Source of the DNA: Pseudorasbora parva
Lineage: Eukaryota; Chordata; Actinopteri; Cypriniformes; Gobionidae
Direction: 5' to 3'
DNA: 64,000 nt
NCBI RefSeq assembly: GCF_024679245.1
Contig: NC_090173.1
Location: 55,140,306-55,204,305, forward strand
Below the pieces are notes generated by a model that worked only from the letters and a program-made list of their open reading frames with translations, was not told the DNA's origin and did no database searches. This document shows positions 36,235-46,867 of the stretch, one piece after another. Within the stretch, counting starts at the first letter, position 1, and each line of letters begins with the position of its first letter. The position numbers were made by a program, and so were the translations under genes.

Positions 36235-36982
36235 ATAGGGTGCTTCCCAATTCTTATTTGTGCATCCTCGTTTCCTTTCCTAGCTTCCTTTCCTCGCTCC
36301 TTAGCTCCGCATGAAGCTTCAGGATGCGAGGAAAGGACGCGAGGAAAAGACGAAAGGACGGAGGAATTGAATCAAGTAAAATGATATATCCTCGCTCCCT
36401 TTAACGTCACTTTAAAGCAGCGTCAGTTAATGATGACTGCACCGCTGGATTTAGTCGGGATTCTTGAACATTAGAGATAACTATTTATATTGTAAGCTTC
36501 AGCCTCCACAAAATACCACATTTGTCCATATTTTAATCAATATTACCAGTTATTATTAACAACGAATTCCAGTTATTAACTGCTTTTTATTCATTGTATA
36601 GAATTCGTTTCTATTTGTTTCGTTCATTTTCTTGTGCTTTGATATAATTCTGCAACTGTCAGTTGTTGTTTTTTGACAAACATCTGTGTCTTGTACATGT
36701 TAACATAATAATGATGAATAAACTGTGGCACGATATGAAGGGGGAGGAGAATTAATGCGTACGTCACGTTTAGTCGATAAAACACTTCCGCAAAGTATAC
36801 TCCAGTGTATCCTCGCTCATGACTCCTCAGGAAGCCTCCTCACTCCTCCATCCTCGCCTCCTCGCGGTGCAGCTAGAGAATTGAGATCTCCTACAAGATG
36901 GCTGAGCTCCATCGGTTTCCGGGGCATAGGATGGAGGACAGAGGAGCGAGGAAACAAGGAGGGATATTGAGAAGCACCCATA
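36235..36982. mobile_element. GGGTGCTTC-ended MITE next to the exon
   Basis: Ends GGGTGCTTCCCAATTC (36238) and GAGAAGCACCC (36979) are inverted and flanked by ATA on both sides. Sub-terminal CCTCGTTTCC / GGAAACAAGG and AGGAGCGAGG motifs pair. A GGG start with a 3-bp duplication fits PIF/Harbinger, but this is tentative. It starts 56 bp after the exon donor. Confidence 0.65.
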
Positions 36983-37000
36983 GTCCTGCTATTACGGCCT

Positions 37001-37225
<225 letters not shown>

Positions 37226-37280
37226 GATTTCAGACAGTTTGGCAAAACACCGTCTGGGCCTGGTGCTTTCCAGAAGACCC

Positions 37281-37311
<31 letters not shown>
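37226..37311 (-). pseudogene. LINE reverse-transcriptase fragment (KAPGPDG motif) and CA run
   Basis: The complement encodes [26 protein letters not shown] followed by a P and LK is the conserved finger-region motif of non-LTR reverse transcriptases. The fragment is about 20 codons, wedged between the GATA array and a CA run (37283-37311). Dead. Confidence 0.7.
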
Positions 37312-37313
<2 letters not shown>

Positions 37314-37344
37314 CTTCTTCACAGACCTGAAGTGCCGGAGTGGG

Positions 37345-37440
37345 GAAGCTGGAGGTGTTTGATTGATTTGATTGATACTTTATTGATCCTTTTTAGGAAA
37401 TGATATCATCACGGCAGCTTCAACACTCAAGAGAACACAA
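37345..37440 (-). repeat. LINE-like tail (GGATCAATAAAGTATCAATC)
   Basis: The complement of TTGATTGATTTGATTGATAC and TTTATTGATCC matches a repetitive TCAATC-type 3' tail seen on fish LINEs. No coding part is attached. Confidence 0.4.
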
Positions 37441-37548
37441 CACCACTCTCAAGTCTTTTACAATCTACGATCCAAAACAATTAAAAGAAATATTCCCACC
37501 TAAACATTTACATAAATGGCATAAAAAATTAACACTAATATAAGTGTT

Positions 37549-37840
37549 AGAACGAGCGGTGGCGGCAGTGGGTCAGTGGTTCATGTAGATTGTTTACAAA
37601 CCGGAAGGTTGGTGGATCGATCCCCGGTTCCACCTGACCAAGTGTCGAAGTGTCCATGAGCAAGACACCTAACCCCAGCTGCTCCCGACGAGCTGGATGG
37701 CGCCTTACATGGCTGACATCGCCGTCGGTGTGTGAATGAGAGTGAATGTGAGGCAAGATATAAAGCGCTTTGGATGGCCATAGAGTCTGTTAAAAGCGCT
37801 ATATAAATGGAGTCCATTTACCATAAATGTAAATGCCCTA
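37549..37840 (+). mobile_element. tRNA-derived SINE
   Basis: The head is tRNA-like. An A-box-like TGGGTCAGTGG lies at 37569-37579 and a B-box-like GGATCGATCCC at 37614-37624, about 35 bp apart as in a pol III promoter. A conserved body follows (GTCCATGAGCAAGACACCTAA, CGCCGTCGGTGTGTGAATG). It ends in the tail AAAGCGCTATATAAATGGAG and CCATTTACCAT, typical of teleost SINEs mobilised by L2-type LINEs. It is nearly full length, but with no evidence of activity. Confidence 0.82.
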
Positions 37841-37879
37841 TATATGTAATTCCAATAATCAATCCTATTATATTCATAG

Positions 37880-38068
37880 CGTAGGGTTGTGCCAGTTATG
37901 AATCACATGAATCAGTGAATCGATTCATGATTCGTATCGTATCGTGTTCATGATTCGGATCGTGTGTCAAACTGCTGAAATCACGTGACTTTGGCGATCC
38001 GAATCATGAATCGACTCACTGTTTCATAACGGTTCAAATCTTTGTTTTGAAATCGGCCCATCACTCTA
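37880..38068. mobile_element. Small hAT-like foldback (AATCATGAATCG arms)
   Basis: GTAGGGTTGTGCC on the left and GGCCCATCACT on the right enclose inverted ATGATTCGGATCG / CGATCCGAATCATGAATCG arms. Probably a deleted hAT-like MITE. The target duplication is not clear. Confidence 0.45.
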
Positions 38069-38119
38069 TGTCATTATTTAGTTTTTTGTGCACAAAAAAT
38101 ATTCTCATCTCTTCATAAA

Positions 38120-38356
38120 ATGATTGTAGAGCCGCTGTAGTGAGATGGGCTTTGTAACGACGTCTTTAGTGCCTTTATGGGTCTTGAGAGAGGAAATGAC
38201 ATTGGTGTCAATGAAGGCCTTTCTGAGCCATCGGATTTCAACACTAATATCTTCATCTGTGTCTGAAGATGAACGGAGGGCTTACGGGTGTTGAACGACA
38301 TTAGGGTAAGTAATTAATGACAGAATTTTCATTTTGGGGTGAACTAACCCTTTAAG
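38120..38356. repeat. MITE fragment ending TTTTGGGGTGAACTAACCCTTTAA
   Basis: The right end belongs to the TTAA-flanked MITE superfamily (GGTGAACTAACCCTTTAA). The body (TCGGATTTCAACACTAATATC, CTGAAGATGAACGGAGG) differs from the 59271 copy, so it is a distinct subfamily. Confidence 0.6.
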
Positions 38357-38359
38357 CCA

Positions 38360-39540
38360 CCAGTAAAATAAAAATATCCAAACCCCCCAACATATTTTCC
38401 CCCTCCGCCTTCATAATACAACTTGTCCTCTGAGATGTTGGACAGATGCGTTTGATTGTACTGCCCCTGATACTATTCCTACTCAACACTTGTTGCCCAG
38501 CCTCCGTTCCTGGCCGAGATTTGACACTCAGAAGGTCTGAGGGTATCTGAGCGCTTATCTCTCCTCTATATCCCATCATGTGTGTGACCGACGCCGGCCT
38601 CTGCCATGTGTTAAACATTAGATTTAATCTGCTCAGACTCAACGGCATTACACTCGCGTCAGGTTTAGAAGAATAACCTTCATTCTTCTCTGTGTGTGCG
38701 ATTAACAGCGAGCTGAACTCCTCAAACACTGTAGATGTTGTAAAATCGCAGCGTTCAGCGTGAGGTTGTGGGACTGTCATAATTGCCTCTCATTACATTA
38801 GTCCCAGCTCAAACACTCGCTCTTCTTTCACGGCCTTATTCTCGGTTCTCTCCACAACATGTCAGGTTGACAAGCAGATGTTGTGTGAAAACACAGGCCT
38901 ATTAAATTACACAATGCTTGAGATCAAAAGAACGCACTTGGAGTGTGTGAGAAAAAGAGTTCACAGGCGTTTTCCCATTTCTAAATAACCTCTGAGAAGG
39001 GCCACTGATGATTAATTCCTTTTCCGAGGCACAAAATTGGCATTCGCTGGATAAACAGTTTTTCCTCTCTCTCGTTTCCCACTCGCATTTGGTGGGAACA
39101 CGTCTTTGTTTAATACACATCAAATGCGCCTCCTCCACACCAAATAACTTCCTCCTCTCGTTAGTTCTCTCGCTAGGAATCGTTCGCCCAAATGGACTAA
39201 ACAGAAACCATTAAAATAGCAGGGTTCTTATAGTATTACATTTATATACTTTTATTATCTGTTTAACAGTGTTACATTTCAGTCTAGCTGTATTTTTATC
39301 TAATGGCATGTTTATGATTAATGAATATGTCTTTATGGAGTAGTTATTTATCTTTACATTTCTTAACTTGATTTTTTTGAGTTTTATCAACTTATTCAGG
39401 TTTACAAAGTGTGGAACAAAGGATATTTGCTCTTCTTTAATACAGAATATAGTGACCAGTGGCTACAAAATTGTATTTTCATGACTACAAAACTAGCTAA
39501 AATAGAATAAAAAATGGGCATGAATAAAATTTTGTTTTAA
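38360..39540. other. Low-repeat intron segment
   Basis: Higher-GC and probably single copy. A 142-codon minus frame at 38352-38780 shows no domain I recognise and is probably chance. 38640-39180 is the most unique-looking part and a candidate conserved non-coding block. Confidence 0.35.
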
Positions 39541-39549
39541 ATACATGAT

Positions 39550-39614
39550 ATATTCTAAAATCGGGAAAACCTCACCACCTGTCTTTTCCTGGGGGTTTCC
39601 CGATTTTAGAATAT
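39550..39614. repeat. Short stem-loop (ATATTCTAAAATCGGG arms)
   Basis: ATATTCTAAAATCGGGAAAAC pairs with GTTTCCCGATTTTAGAATAT with one bulged A and a 24-nt loop. Function unknown; it may be a relic of transposon ends. Confidence 0.75.
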
Positions 39615-39689
39615 GCCATGGATCTAAAACAAAAAAAATTCTCTTTCTTTTTTCAAACATCAAACATTTTTTTCTTGTTTGTTTTGTTC

Positions 39690-39727
39690 TCAGTATGCAT
39701 GAAACAGCACCCCCCCCCCCCCTTAAG
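39690..39727. mobile_element. Solo Kolobok-like terminus
   Basis: CAGTATGCATGAAACAGCA followed by a C run and CTTAAG copies the last 35 bp of Kolobok-like copy 1 (12030-12066). The rest is absent. Confidence 0.6.
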
Positions 39728-39950
39728 TAAGCAGAACTATCAGATTTCTATTTTGTACTTGTACATTTTAATTACTCTTAACTTAAAATATTTGAGTAAG
39801 CTAATTCATATGTTTAACTTAAAATTATCATGTAATATTGATTATTTTTAGTAATGGAATCTTGGCTAGCTTTAACTAGCTAATTCAGTAAATGCTCATT
39901 GGTTTTCAAATGCTTTGATTGCATTAGCATGGCAATTGCTGTGAGCTGGA
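39722..39950. repeat. Repeat family C, copy 2, first segment
   Basis: TTAAGTAAGCAGAACT through GATTGCATTAGCATGGCAATT aligns with 26850-27050. It continues at about 41130-41220 and 41555-41680 after insertions. Confidence 0.6.
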
Positions 39951-39960
39951 TATTTAGTAA

Positions 39961-40102
39961 GGGATAATGTACACCCAGCCGGTTGTTATCGCAGAATAAA
40001 CCCCGACAGAGTGATCAGGACCCCGATGCAAAGCGGAGGGGTCTTGCATCACTCTGAAGGGGTTTATTCTGCGATAACAACCGGCTGGGTGTACATTATC
40101 CC
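39961..40102. repeat. 142-nt hairpin: 44-bp perfect arms
   Basis: Left arm 39961-40004 (GGGATAATGTACACCCAG ... AATAAACCCC) is the exact complement of right arm 40059-40102. The 54-nt middle itself folds further through GAGTGAT / ATCACTC and GACCCC / GGGGTC. As RNA it would form a long near-continuous duplex. Confidence 0.95.
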
Positions 40103-40285
40103 GCTTATTACACGGCTACTAGTCTCAAATAAATAATTATTAGACACAAAATATTGTCTTGAGATTAAATATTTTATTCGCTCTTACTCAAAGCTTCCGC
40201 GAAGAAAAACAGTTCCAACCTGCTTTAAGCCATTATCTATTGCTGAAGATTTGCCATATGCCCTTGCTAAATGTTGAAAATGAAT

Positions 40286-40480
40286 GCCGAAAGGGTTCAT
40301 TCACCCAAAAATGAAACCAAGCCTATGATTTACTCACCCTCAAGTTATCGTAGGTGTATATGACATTCTTCTTTCAGACAAATAACGTTACAATCGGAGT
40401 TATATTTAAAAAGTCCAGGCTAACGTTAATCCCAGCAGTTGTTGTAGTTGTATTTGAAGTCCATTAAAAATGCAGCTGTC
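40286..40480. repeat. TTAA-type MITE left arm, nested
   Basis: AAAGGGTTCATTCACCCAAA, GATTTACTCACCCTCAAG and ATGACATTCTTCTTTCAGAC match the left arm of the 59271-59760 MITE. Confidence 0.65.
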
Positions 40481-41224
40481 CGTCAAATAACGTGCTCCAT
40501 ACGGCTCCGATGGGTTAATAGAGCCTTCTGATTCGAATCGATGCGTTTGTGTAAGAAAAATATATATATTAAAAACGTTATAAAGGAAACCTGCCTTGAA
40601 GTCTCCCATTGTAACCCACGGCTGATTAAGCCACAAGATGGCGCCAGTGTTAAGCATAGAAGTAGTACCGGTCAAGATAACTCGTAGTACCCGTATGAGC
40701 GGGTGTTATCTGGAAATAACGTACTGCTGGAATGCGCGATTGACCAATCAGAATCAAGTATTTCACAGAGCCGTGTAATAATTAAAAATAAAGTTCATCC
40801 ATGCATTCATAATATTGGAATCCGAATGAAGCTTATGCGGTATGTTTGTTGCTTGGTAGTTCGATCCGGTTTAGCTCTATGTAGGCCTATGTCATGTCAG
40901 GCAGGGGTCTGTGAGCTGGGCTACAGAATCAGGCGTTGTTCTTCTTCTGTTGAGGCAGCGTTTCGCCACACAATGACGTCAAGGTGTGGCATATTCTGAG
41001 ATCGATCATTTGCTGGGCCTGGTGTCAATAAAAGCTTTTCAGCTCTGAAACTTACGGGATATTATTATATTACCATGACCTTTTATATATCCAAAGCTCA
41101 AGGGAAGGTTGATTTCTCAATTCATCACCCCTTTAAACTAAGCTCATTCTCCACTCATCACCATAATGGGAACCTTCCAAAAAAACCAACACAACAGAAA
41201 CTCTTCTAAAAAAAACATGCTTAG

Positions 41225-41553
41225 ATAACATGCACAAAGAAGATGACGACACATTGATCTTAAGACACGAACCGATCATTTTTGTGAGAAACCGAACAGT
41301 ATTCATGTTGTTGTTTTTACCTCATATCCAAGACAAATCTCATCTGGTGTTCCCATCCGCTATTACTTCCATCTGTTTTTTAACTCTCATAGGATTGTTA
41401 CCCATTCCCATGCATTATGTGACTGGCACACAGCAACAGTTAAAAATCTTCATTTGTTTTCAACTGAAGAAACAAACACATCTACATGTTGGATGCCCTG
41501 GGGGTAAGCAGATAAACATCACATTTTCATTTTTGGGTGAACTATCCCTTTAA
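41225..41553. repeat. TTAA-type MITE right end, nested in family C
   Basis: Ends TTTTCATTTTTGGGTGAACTATCCCTTTAA. The 107-codon frame across it is not a recognised protein. Family C copy 2 resumes at 41555 (AAATGTGTCCGTTTTG) and ends near 41680. Confidence 0.6.
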
Positions 41554-41689
41554 AATGTGTCCGTTTTGTGAACACGAAAGAAAGTGTGAAATATTCATAA
41601 AAGTTGAATTTGTATGGACTAATTTGTCTAATTGAAGTTTACCCTACTCAAACCAATTAATCATTTTGAGCATTAGGGTTTACATTGCA

Positions 41690-42290
41690 GTAGAAGAAGA
41701 AGAAGCAGAATAGCATTCCGTTTTTAAAATATTTCTGTCTATTTGGCCTTGGAAGAATAACCGTGGAGGAATACAGTTGCTGTAGCGTCCCATAAGGCAA
41801 TGCAAGGTTGTAGAGACAAGTGTCCTTTGAACTTCTGAAGCACACGCTAACCTATGGCATCAACAGGCATCTCTCAGATGTGCCCAGAGCTATGGAATCG
41901 CTTGTGAAATGCGGCAATTAAATCCATACCATGCCATACATGGTCTAGAGGGATCTCGGCTCTATGACTGTTCCTTGTACTGGAGCGTCTTTAATTAGCA
42001 TTTTGGAAATCCAGCTCCTCTTTCACTGACCTTTAATCTCGCTCGTGTTTGAAGCTCTCCAGCTAATGATGAGGCAACACAAGGTGTTGTCCAAACAGAG
42101 CTTTGCTTTCTACAGTAGATCTCCTTTCATCACCACTGTAGTGTGGATATGTGGGCAAGAGTATTATTATGCATGCGCATATGAAATCAGTACAGCTCTG
42201 AGATTTACACATTACACTTTTTCAGCTGTATGCGCAACAAACGTCTGTATTCTGTTAAACAGGTAGCATCGCCGCCGGTTTAGGTGCTTT
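41690..42290. other. Low-repeat intron segment
   Basis: No exon or repeat recognised. Confidence 0.4.
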
Positions 42291-42293
42291 GTA

Positions 42294-43133
42294 CACTACC
42301 GGTCAAAAGTTACGATTTTTTTATGTTTTTAAAAAAGTCTCTTCTGCTCACCAAGGCTGCATTTGTGTTATTAGAATTACAAAAAAGCTGTAATATTTTG
42401 CAATATTATTAAAATAAAAAATAACTCTTTTCTATTTGAATGTATTTTAAAATGTCATTTATTCCTGTGATCAAAGCTGAATTAATCATCATTACTCCAG
42501 TCTTCAGTGTCACATGATTGTAATATGATGATTTGCTGCTCAAGAAACATTTATGGTTATTATCAGTGTAGAAAACAGTTGTGTAAAAAGAAATTTTGGG
42601 ATTTTTTGATGAATAGAAAGTTTTAAAAAAAACAGCATTTATCTGAAATATAAAGCTTTTGCAACATTATAAATGTCTATACTGTCACTTGATCAATTTA
42701 ATGCATCCCTGCTAAATAAATGTATTCCTTTTTTTTTATTCCCCAACAAAGAAAATGTATTACCGACCCAAAACATTTAAATGGTAGTGCAATGTTACAA
42801 AAGCTTTTTATTTCAGATAAATACTGTTCTTTTAAAAATTACACAACTGTTTCAACATTGATAATAATCGTAAATGTTTTTTGAGCAGTAAATCCTCATA
42901 TGAGAATGATTTCTGAAGGATCATGTGATGATGAAAATTTAGCTTTGCATCACAGGAATAAATTACATTTTAAAATAAATTCAAAAAGAAAACGGCTATT
43001 TTATATTTGAATAATATTTCACAATATTACAGCTTTTTTGTATTTCTAATAACATAAATGCAGCCTTGGTGAGCAGAAGAGACTTCTTTGAAAACATTAC
43101 AAAATCTTACCGTTGTAAAACTGTTGACCGGTG
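42294..43133. mobile_element. Tc1-end foldback repeat (ACTACCGGTCAAAAG)
   Basis: Left end CACTACCGGTCAAAAGTTAC and right end GTAAAACTGTTGACCGGTG. Both arms carry CTCACCAAGGCTGCATTT / AATGCAGCCTTGGTGAG and GTCACATGAT / ATCATGTGATGAT blocks in opposite orientation, giving arms of roughly 370 bp. I recognise it as one of the most widespread teleost repeats, derived from Tc1-like ends. Non-coding. Confidence 0.85.
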
Positions 43134-43543
43134 CTTTGTTAAACATAGAGCTGTAGTAGCTACTATATAGTTTTACTGTTTGGACTTGGATATTGTGGTG
43201 TAAATTTAGTAACACACTACTCGTTAAACTCCTTAGCTCTGGGACCATTTTTGGGGATTTCCTCCTGGATTTGGCCTACCCAAATTAAAAAGCTTCCCAT
43301 ACCCACATATACAGTGGTCTAAATTTAGGTGTCATTTTACAGGAAACCCTTTGAAGTTACATAAAACACTGGTAAAAGTGATAAACATTTAAGTATATGT
43401 TGTCTGAGCTGTAATAACAGCCCCCAACAGAGAGACGTTTTTTTTATTTTTGGTTATAAATTCATTTTTGAAAGTGTATAACTAGCAGAACTCTGTGTGC
43501 TCTAGCACCCTGCAGACAGTTCTGGCTGTTTTCACTAGATAGC

Positions 43544-44260
43544 TAGCCTGGGTGTCAGCCGAACTTAGCCCCGCCCACAACATTTTTAGGTCCCGCGGTT
43601 CGGTCTGGCCTCGATCCATAGAGGAGTAATTATCTCCGAACAGAAACTTTTCGGACCAATGAAATCATCAGGGCGGGCTTTAGACGATGACGGACAGATG
43701 ATGAACAGTAACTTAATCATCACATCATCAAAGGGGCTTGGGTTATATTTGTTAAAATATTAAACGGAGAGCTTTGTATATGCATTCACCTTCACAATTT
43801 CTCTCAGAAATGATGATCATGTTGGGTAAGTGCTCTGTGTATCATTAAATTATTTTAATCATTTACTTCAGCGTGCTTTCAGTCAGGGTTGCCACGTTTG
43901 TACAACAACTACTAGCCCTAAACAATAGCTCCTCTGGGGGTTCTCCGGAAAAAAAATGTTTTTTGGGGGGTAAAATGTGTGTTATTTTGAGTAAAAATCG
44001 CACTCATGGCTCTTTATATCACATAATAGTCCCTTCAACCCGCGGACATAGAAAACAACCCGCGAGAAAAAAAAAAACATGGACTTGGCAACACAGTGCA
44101 GTTGAGCTCTGTTGACATCGCTCCGTTGCTCTGATTGGTTGTAGGTCTGTCAAATTGAGGTCTTTCCTGGTTCGGTTGAAACACGCCCCATAATCACAGC
44201 CCAATGGAGCAGTTTCAGACTCATATTCTGACTAGAACTGAGTATGACCACGTCAGGGTA
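43544..44260. mobile_element. TAGCCTGG-ended repeat, copy 2
   Basis: Starts TAGCCTGGGTGTCAGCC and ends GTATGACCACGTCAGGGTA. Longer than copy 1 (717 vs 474 bp) because of central sequence at 43870-44100 that copy 1 lacks. Confidence 0.7.
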
Positions 44261-44359
44261 ATAGATAGCAGCAATTACTGGAAAAATTATTTTGTCTGTA
44301 TCCTGTTGTATGCTAGACTTATTCAAATGGATCTGAAGATATAAAGGTCTCCCTGTCAC

Positions 44360-44695
44360 AGTGTGTCTCGATTTGCTTCATGTTCTTGTTTTATGTTCTT
44401 ATTTTGTCATGCTCACTGTCATGTCTCCTGGTTGCTGTGTGGTTCCCATGGCCTCATGTGACCTTGTGTCATGTTGTCATTGGTTAATTTAGTCTTGTGG
44501 GTTCTTAGTTCTGTCCTGTTCATTGTCTTGAATGTTCACAGGTTTCCCTTGTCTTGCTCATTAGTCCTTTTGTATTTAAGCCCTCATGTTTGCCGTGCGT
44601 CTTGCTCTAGTATTGATGCCAGTCGCCTGTAACCTCTGTTGGTGAATATCTGCTCTTGTTTAAGAGTTTAGTTAATGTGTCAAGTCTATGTTTAC
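44360..44695. repeat. Possible solo-LTR-like segment
   Basis: T/G-rich sequence with CCATGTGACC-type words and a TATTTAAGCCCTCATG promoter-like motif at about 44572, similar in style to fish LTR U3 regions. No paired LTR, primer-binding site or gag/pol frame nearby. Low confidence. Confidence 0.25.
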
Positions 44696-44699
44696 GGGA

Positions 44700-44940
44700 T
44701 CACTGCAAGCTTTCCTTACTTATTTTGGTCTTGTCTTCTTAAAACAAGATTATTTTGCTTACCCCACTGGCAGATTATTTAGCTTATTTTAAGCAAAAAC
44801 TCTTAATTTTGAGTTATTTTTCCCCCAAAACAAGACAATACTTTTTAATTGTCTAGTAAATGTTTCTTAATGTAAGAATTTTTAGAAATTTTGACTAGAA
44901 ACAAGACAAAAAAGTAAGAAACCATTTTTTGCAATGATTT
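44700..44940. repeat. CTTGTTTTAAGC MITE, partial
   Basis: TTAAGCAAAAACTC, CCCCACTGGCAGATTATTTAGC and AAACAAGAC blocks match the right half of 51650-52105. Confidence 0.7.
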
Positions 44941-45599
44941 CTATTCACATTTTGGAGAAAACTGCACTTGCGTTCTGCAACTGGTCTCCAGTTGATCTAC
45001 ATTACACTCCCAGTGTTATAAATGCAATATCCCAGTGTCACAAAATGGGGGCTAGAGCACACAGGGCCTGAGATATACACTTTCAAAAACACATTTATTA
45101 CCAAAATATCAAAAAGTGTCTCTTTCTTTTGGTTTATTACAGCTAGGACAACATATACTTAAATGTTTATCACTTTTAGCAGTGTTTTTTATGTGACTTC
45201 AAAGGGTTTCCTGTAAAATGACAGCTAAATTGTGCATTTAGACCACTGTATGAGGGTATGGGAAGCTTTTCAATTTGGGCAGAAATGGTCCCAGAGTAAT
45301 TTAGTGTACATACGTTACTTTGTGTAAAACAAATGCCAATGTAATGCATATCTCCAGAAAGTAGACACTCTAAGCTTTCAAATGGGACCACAGGTCAGAG
45401 CTCCTCCAGACATTTACATTTTAAAGTATATACAATATATATTTAAATATCTTTAAACTGCTACATCAAAGCTGTTAATGTTTTTGGTTTCTTCTAATTC
45501 CTGGTCTCTCTAAAGCAGTGTTATGTAACTATATACTATATATATAGTGTCTAAAGTTTGGCCAGTCATTCTTTTTTTAATGGGGAAATTAATTTGGCT

Positions 45600-45705
45600 A
45601 TACTACTTAGTGACACGCAAAAGAATTGTGATAAAATTATGGATTGTGATCCTGGCTGAAAAACATTGTGATATGATATGTTTGCCACCCATCATCCCCA
45701 ATGTC
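45600..45705. mobile_element. hAT-like end fragment (ATTGTGATATGATATG)
   Basis: GAAAAACATTGTGATATGAT followed by TTTGCCACCCATCATCCC resembles the end of a fish hAT family. No second end found. Confidence 0.4.
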
Positions 45706-45709
45706 TCAT

Positions 45710-46865
45710 TATATCACTGAAGCTTTTGGTTTTATCTCGTATACTGTATATTGTTTTGTTTTTGCCCATATTCAGTCATTCATCAGAGAGAGGATGTCAG
45801 TTTAACACCTCATAGCTACAGTATAACATTTCCACCATCTAAAGAGAGGTTTTAAAATAAGACGTGCTGAAGTCATTAACAGCAAAATTCCCAAATATCA
45901 AGAGCGAGGAATAACAATCAAGGGATGAGTGTGTCCCTTCAGGCAAAAGAATCTGTATAGCCAAATAATTATTACCATGAGAACTTATGTTACCATAATA
46001 ATGGGGCGTTTGGTGCTTTCATGTGGTTCGCCCACTGACAAAATAAGCCTAATCTCTCCCTCTGTGTCCGCTCCAAGAGTTCACTCCCAACTCCCACACA
46101 ATGAACGGATTCCAGTAAAACCGTTCCTCCGAACATTTATGCACAATAAACAATTATCTGTCTAGCCCTGAGCTCCGCCGCTGCCCTGCGCTTCGCTGCT
46201 CTCTTGGCTGCAGTTGAAATAGAATCTGAATTCGGACTGCGAGATTTCAAAGGGCCAGTTTTCCTCATTTTCATCTCGCCAGAGCTTCATTAAACAGTCC
46301 ATCTATGCTCCTCTGTTCTTTTTCGGCCTGAGTTTTGTGTTTGAAATGCGAAGGGCGACTGATGCAGGGGTGGTCATTTGGGATTTTACTGTACGGCTCT
46401 GATTTGGACCCTAACAACACTGATTCTGACAGGACTCTGGAAGGGCTAGAGGCTAGACCTTCATCTGTGCTTGACAGAGACAGATTTTAACAGCCATTAA
46501 GTGTGTTTACACGGGCAACAAAATGATAACCATCAAAATCTGTTCATTATTAAAAGCCAATAAGGCATTACATAAGATTTCACAGTTTACTTTTTTCCTC
46601 TGGTCCTGACATCAAACCATATACAGAGAAATGCTCATTGTATAAGCTGACAGAATGCAAATAAACATGCAAAGAAATTGTAATAATGGGCAGAAATTAA
46701 GTGATGGACTTTTTCTTTTTTTTTTCACAATACACTGCTTCAAAGCAGCTTTACATAAAACCATGATGTTTGTGTTTATGACATCTTATCATGCCTTATA
46801 GTGACATTTAGCACTTGATTACACTGGGCGATAATATAGTTTAGATTTAGCAATTGAGATTTGCT
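45710..46865. other. Low-repeat intron segment
   Basis: Probably single copy. 45930-46440 is the least repeat-like part. No exon found. Confidence 0.35.
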
Positions 46866-46867
46866 AT

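Larger units (their letters stand above)
39957..40810. mobile_element. Foldback element with 44-bp perfect hairpin
   Basis: Starts AGTAAGGGATAATGTACAC and ends near ACAGAGCCGTGTAATAATT. It contains the perfect hairpin at 39961-40102 and the block GGAATGCGCGATTGACCAATC. Interrupted from about 40286 by a TTAA-type MITE. A degenerate relative lies at 19436-19510 and a possible one at 21545-21610. No coding frame. Confidence 0.55.
43235..45297. mobile_element. Large foldback element with nested insertions
   Basis: The left arm 43235-43511 (CTCTGGGACCATTTTTGG ... TGTGTGCTCTAGCACCC) is complementary to the right arm 45046-45297 (GGGGGCTAGAGCACACAG ... AATGGTCCCAGAG), with scattered mismatches. The 1.5 kb between the arms holds the TAGCCTGG element and two other repeats. 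No coding frame. Outer borders are uncertain. Confidence 0.75.

Noticed and set aside
37549..37640. Possible functional tRNA gene
   Set aside because: A and B box-like motifs exist, but the acceptor stem does not close and the sequence continues into a SINE body and tail.
38352..38780. 142-codon minus frame
   Set aside because: No motif, partly overlaps a MITE end, no splice or promoter context.
44360..44695. Endogenous retrovirus or LTR retrotransposon
   Set aside because: Only a weak promoter-like resemblance; no second LTR, primer-binding site or gag/pol frame, so kept only as a low-confidence repeat.
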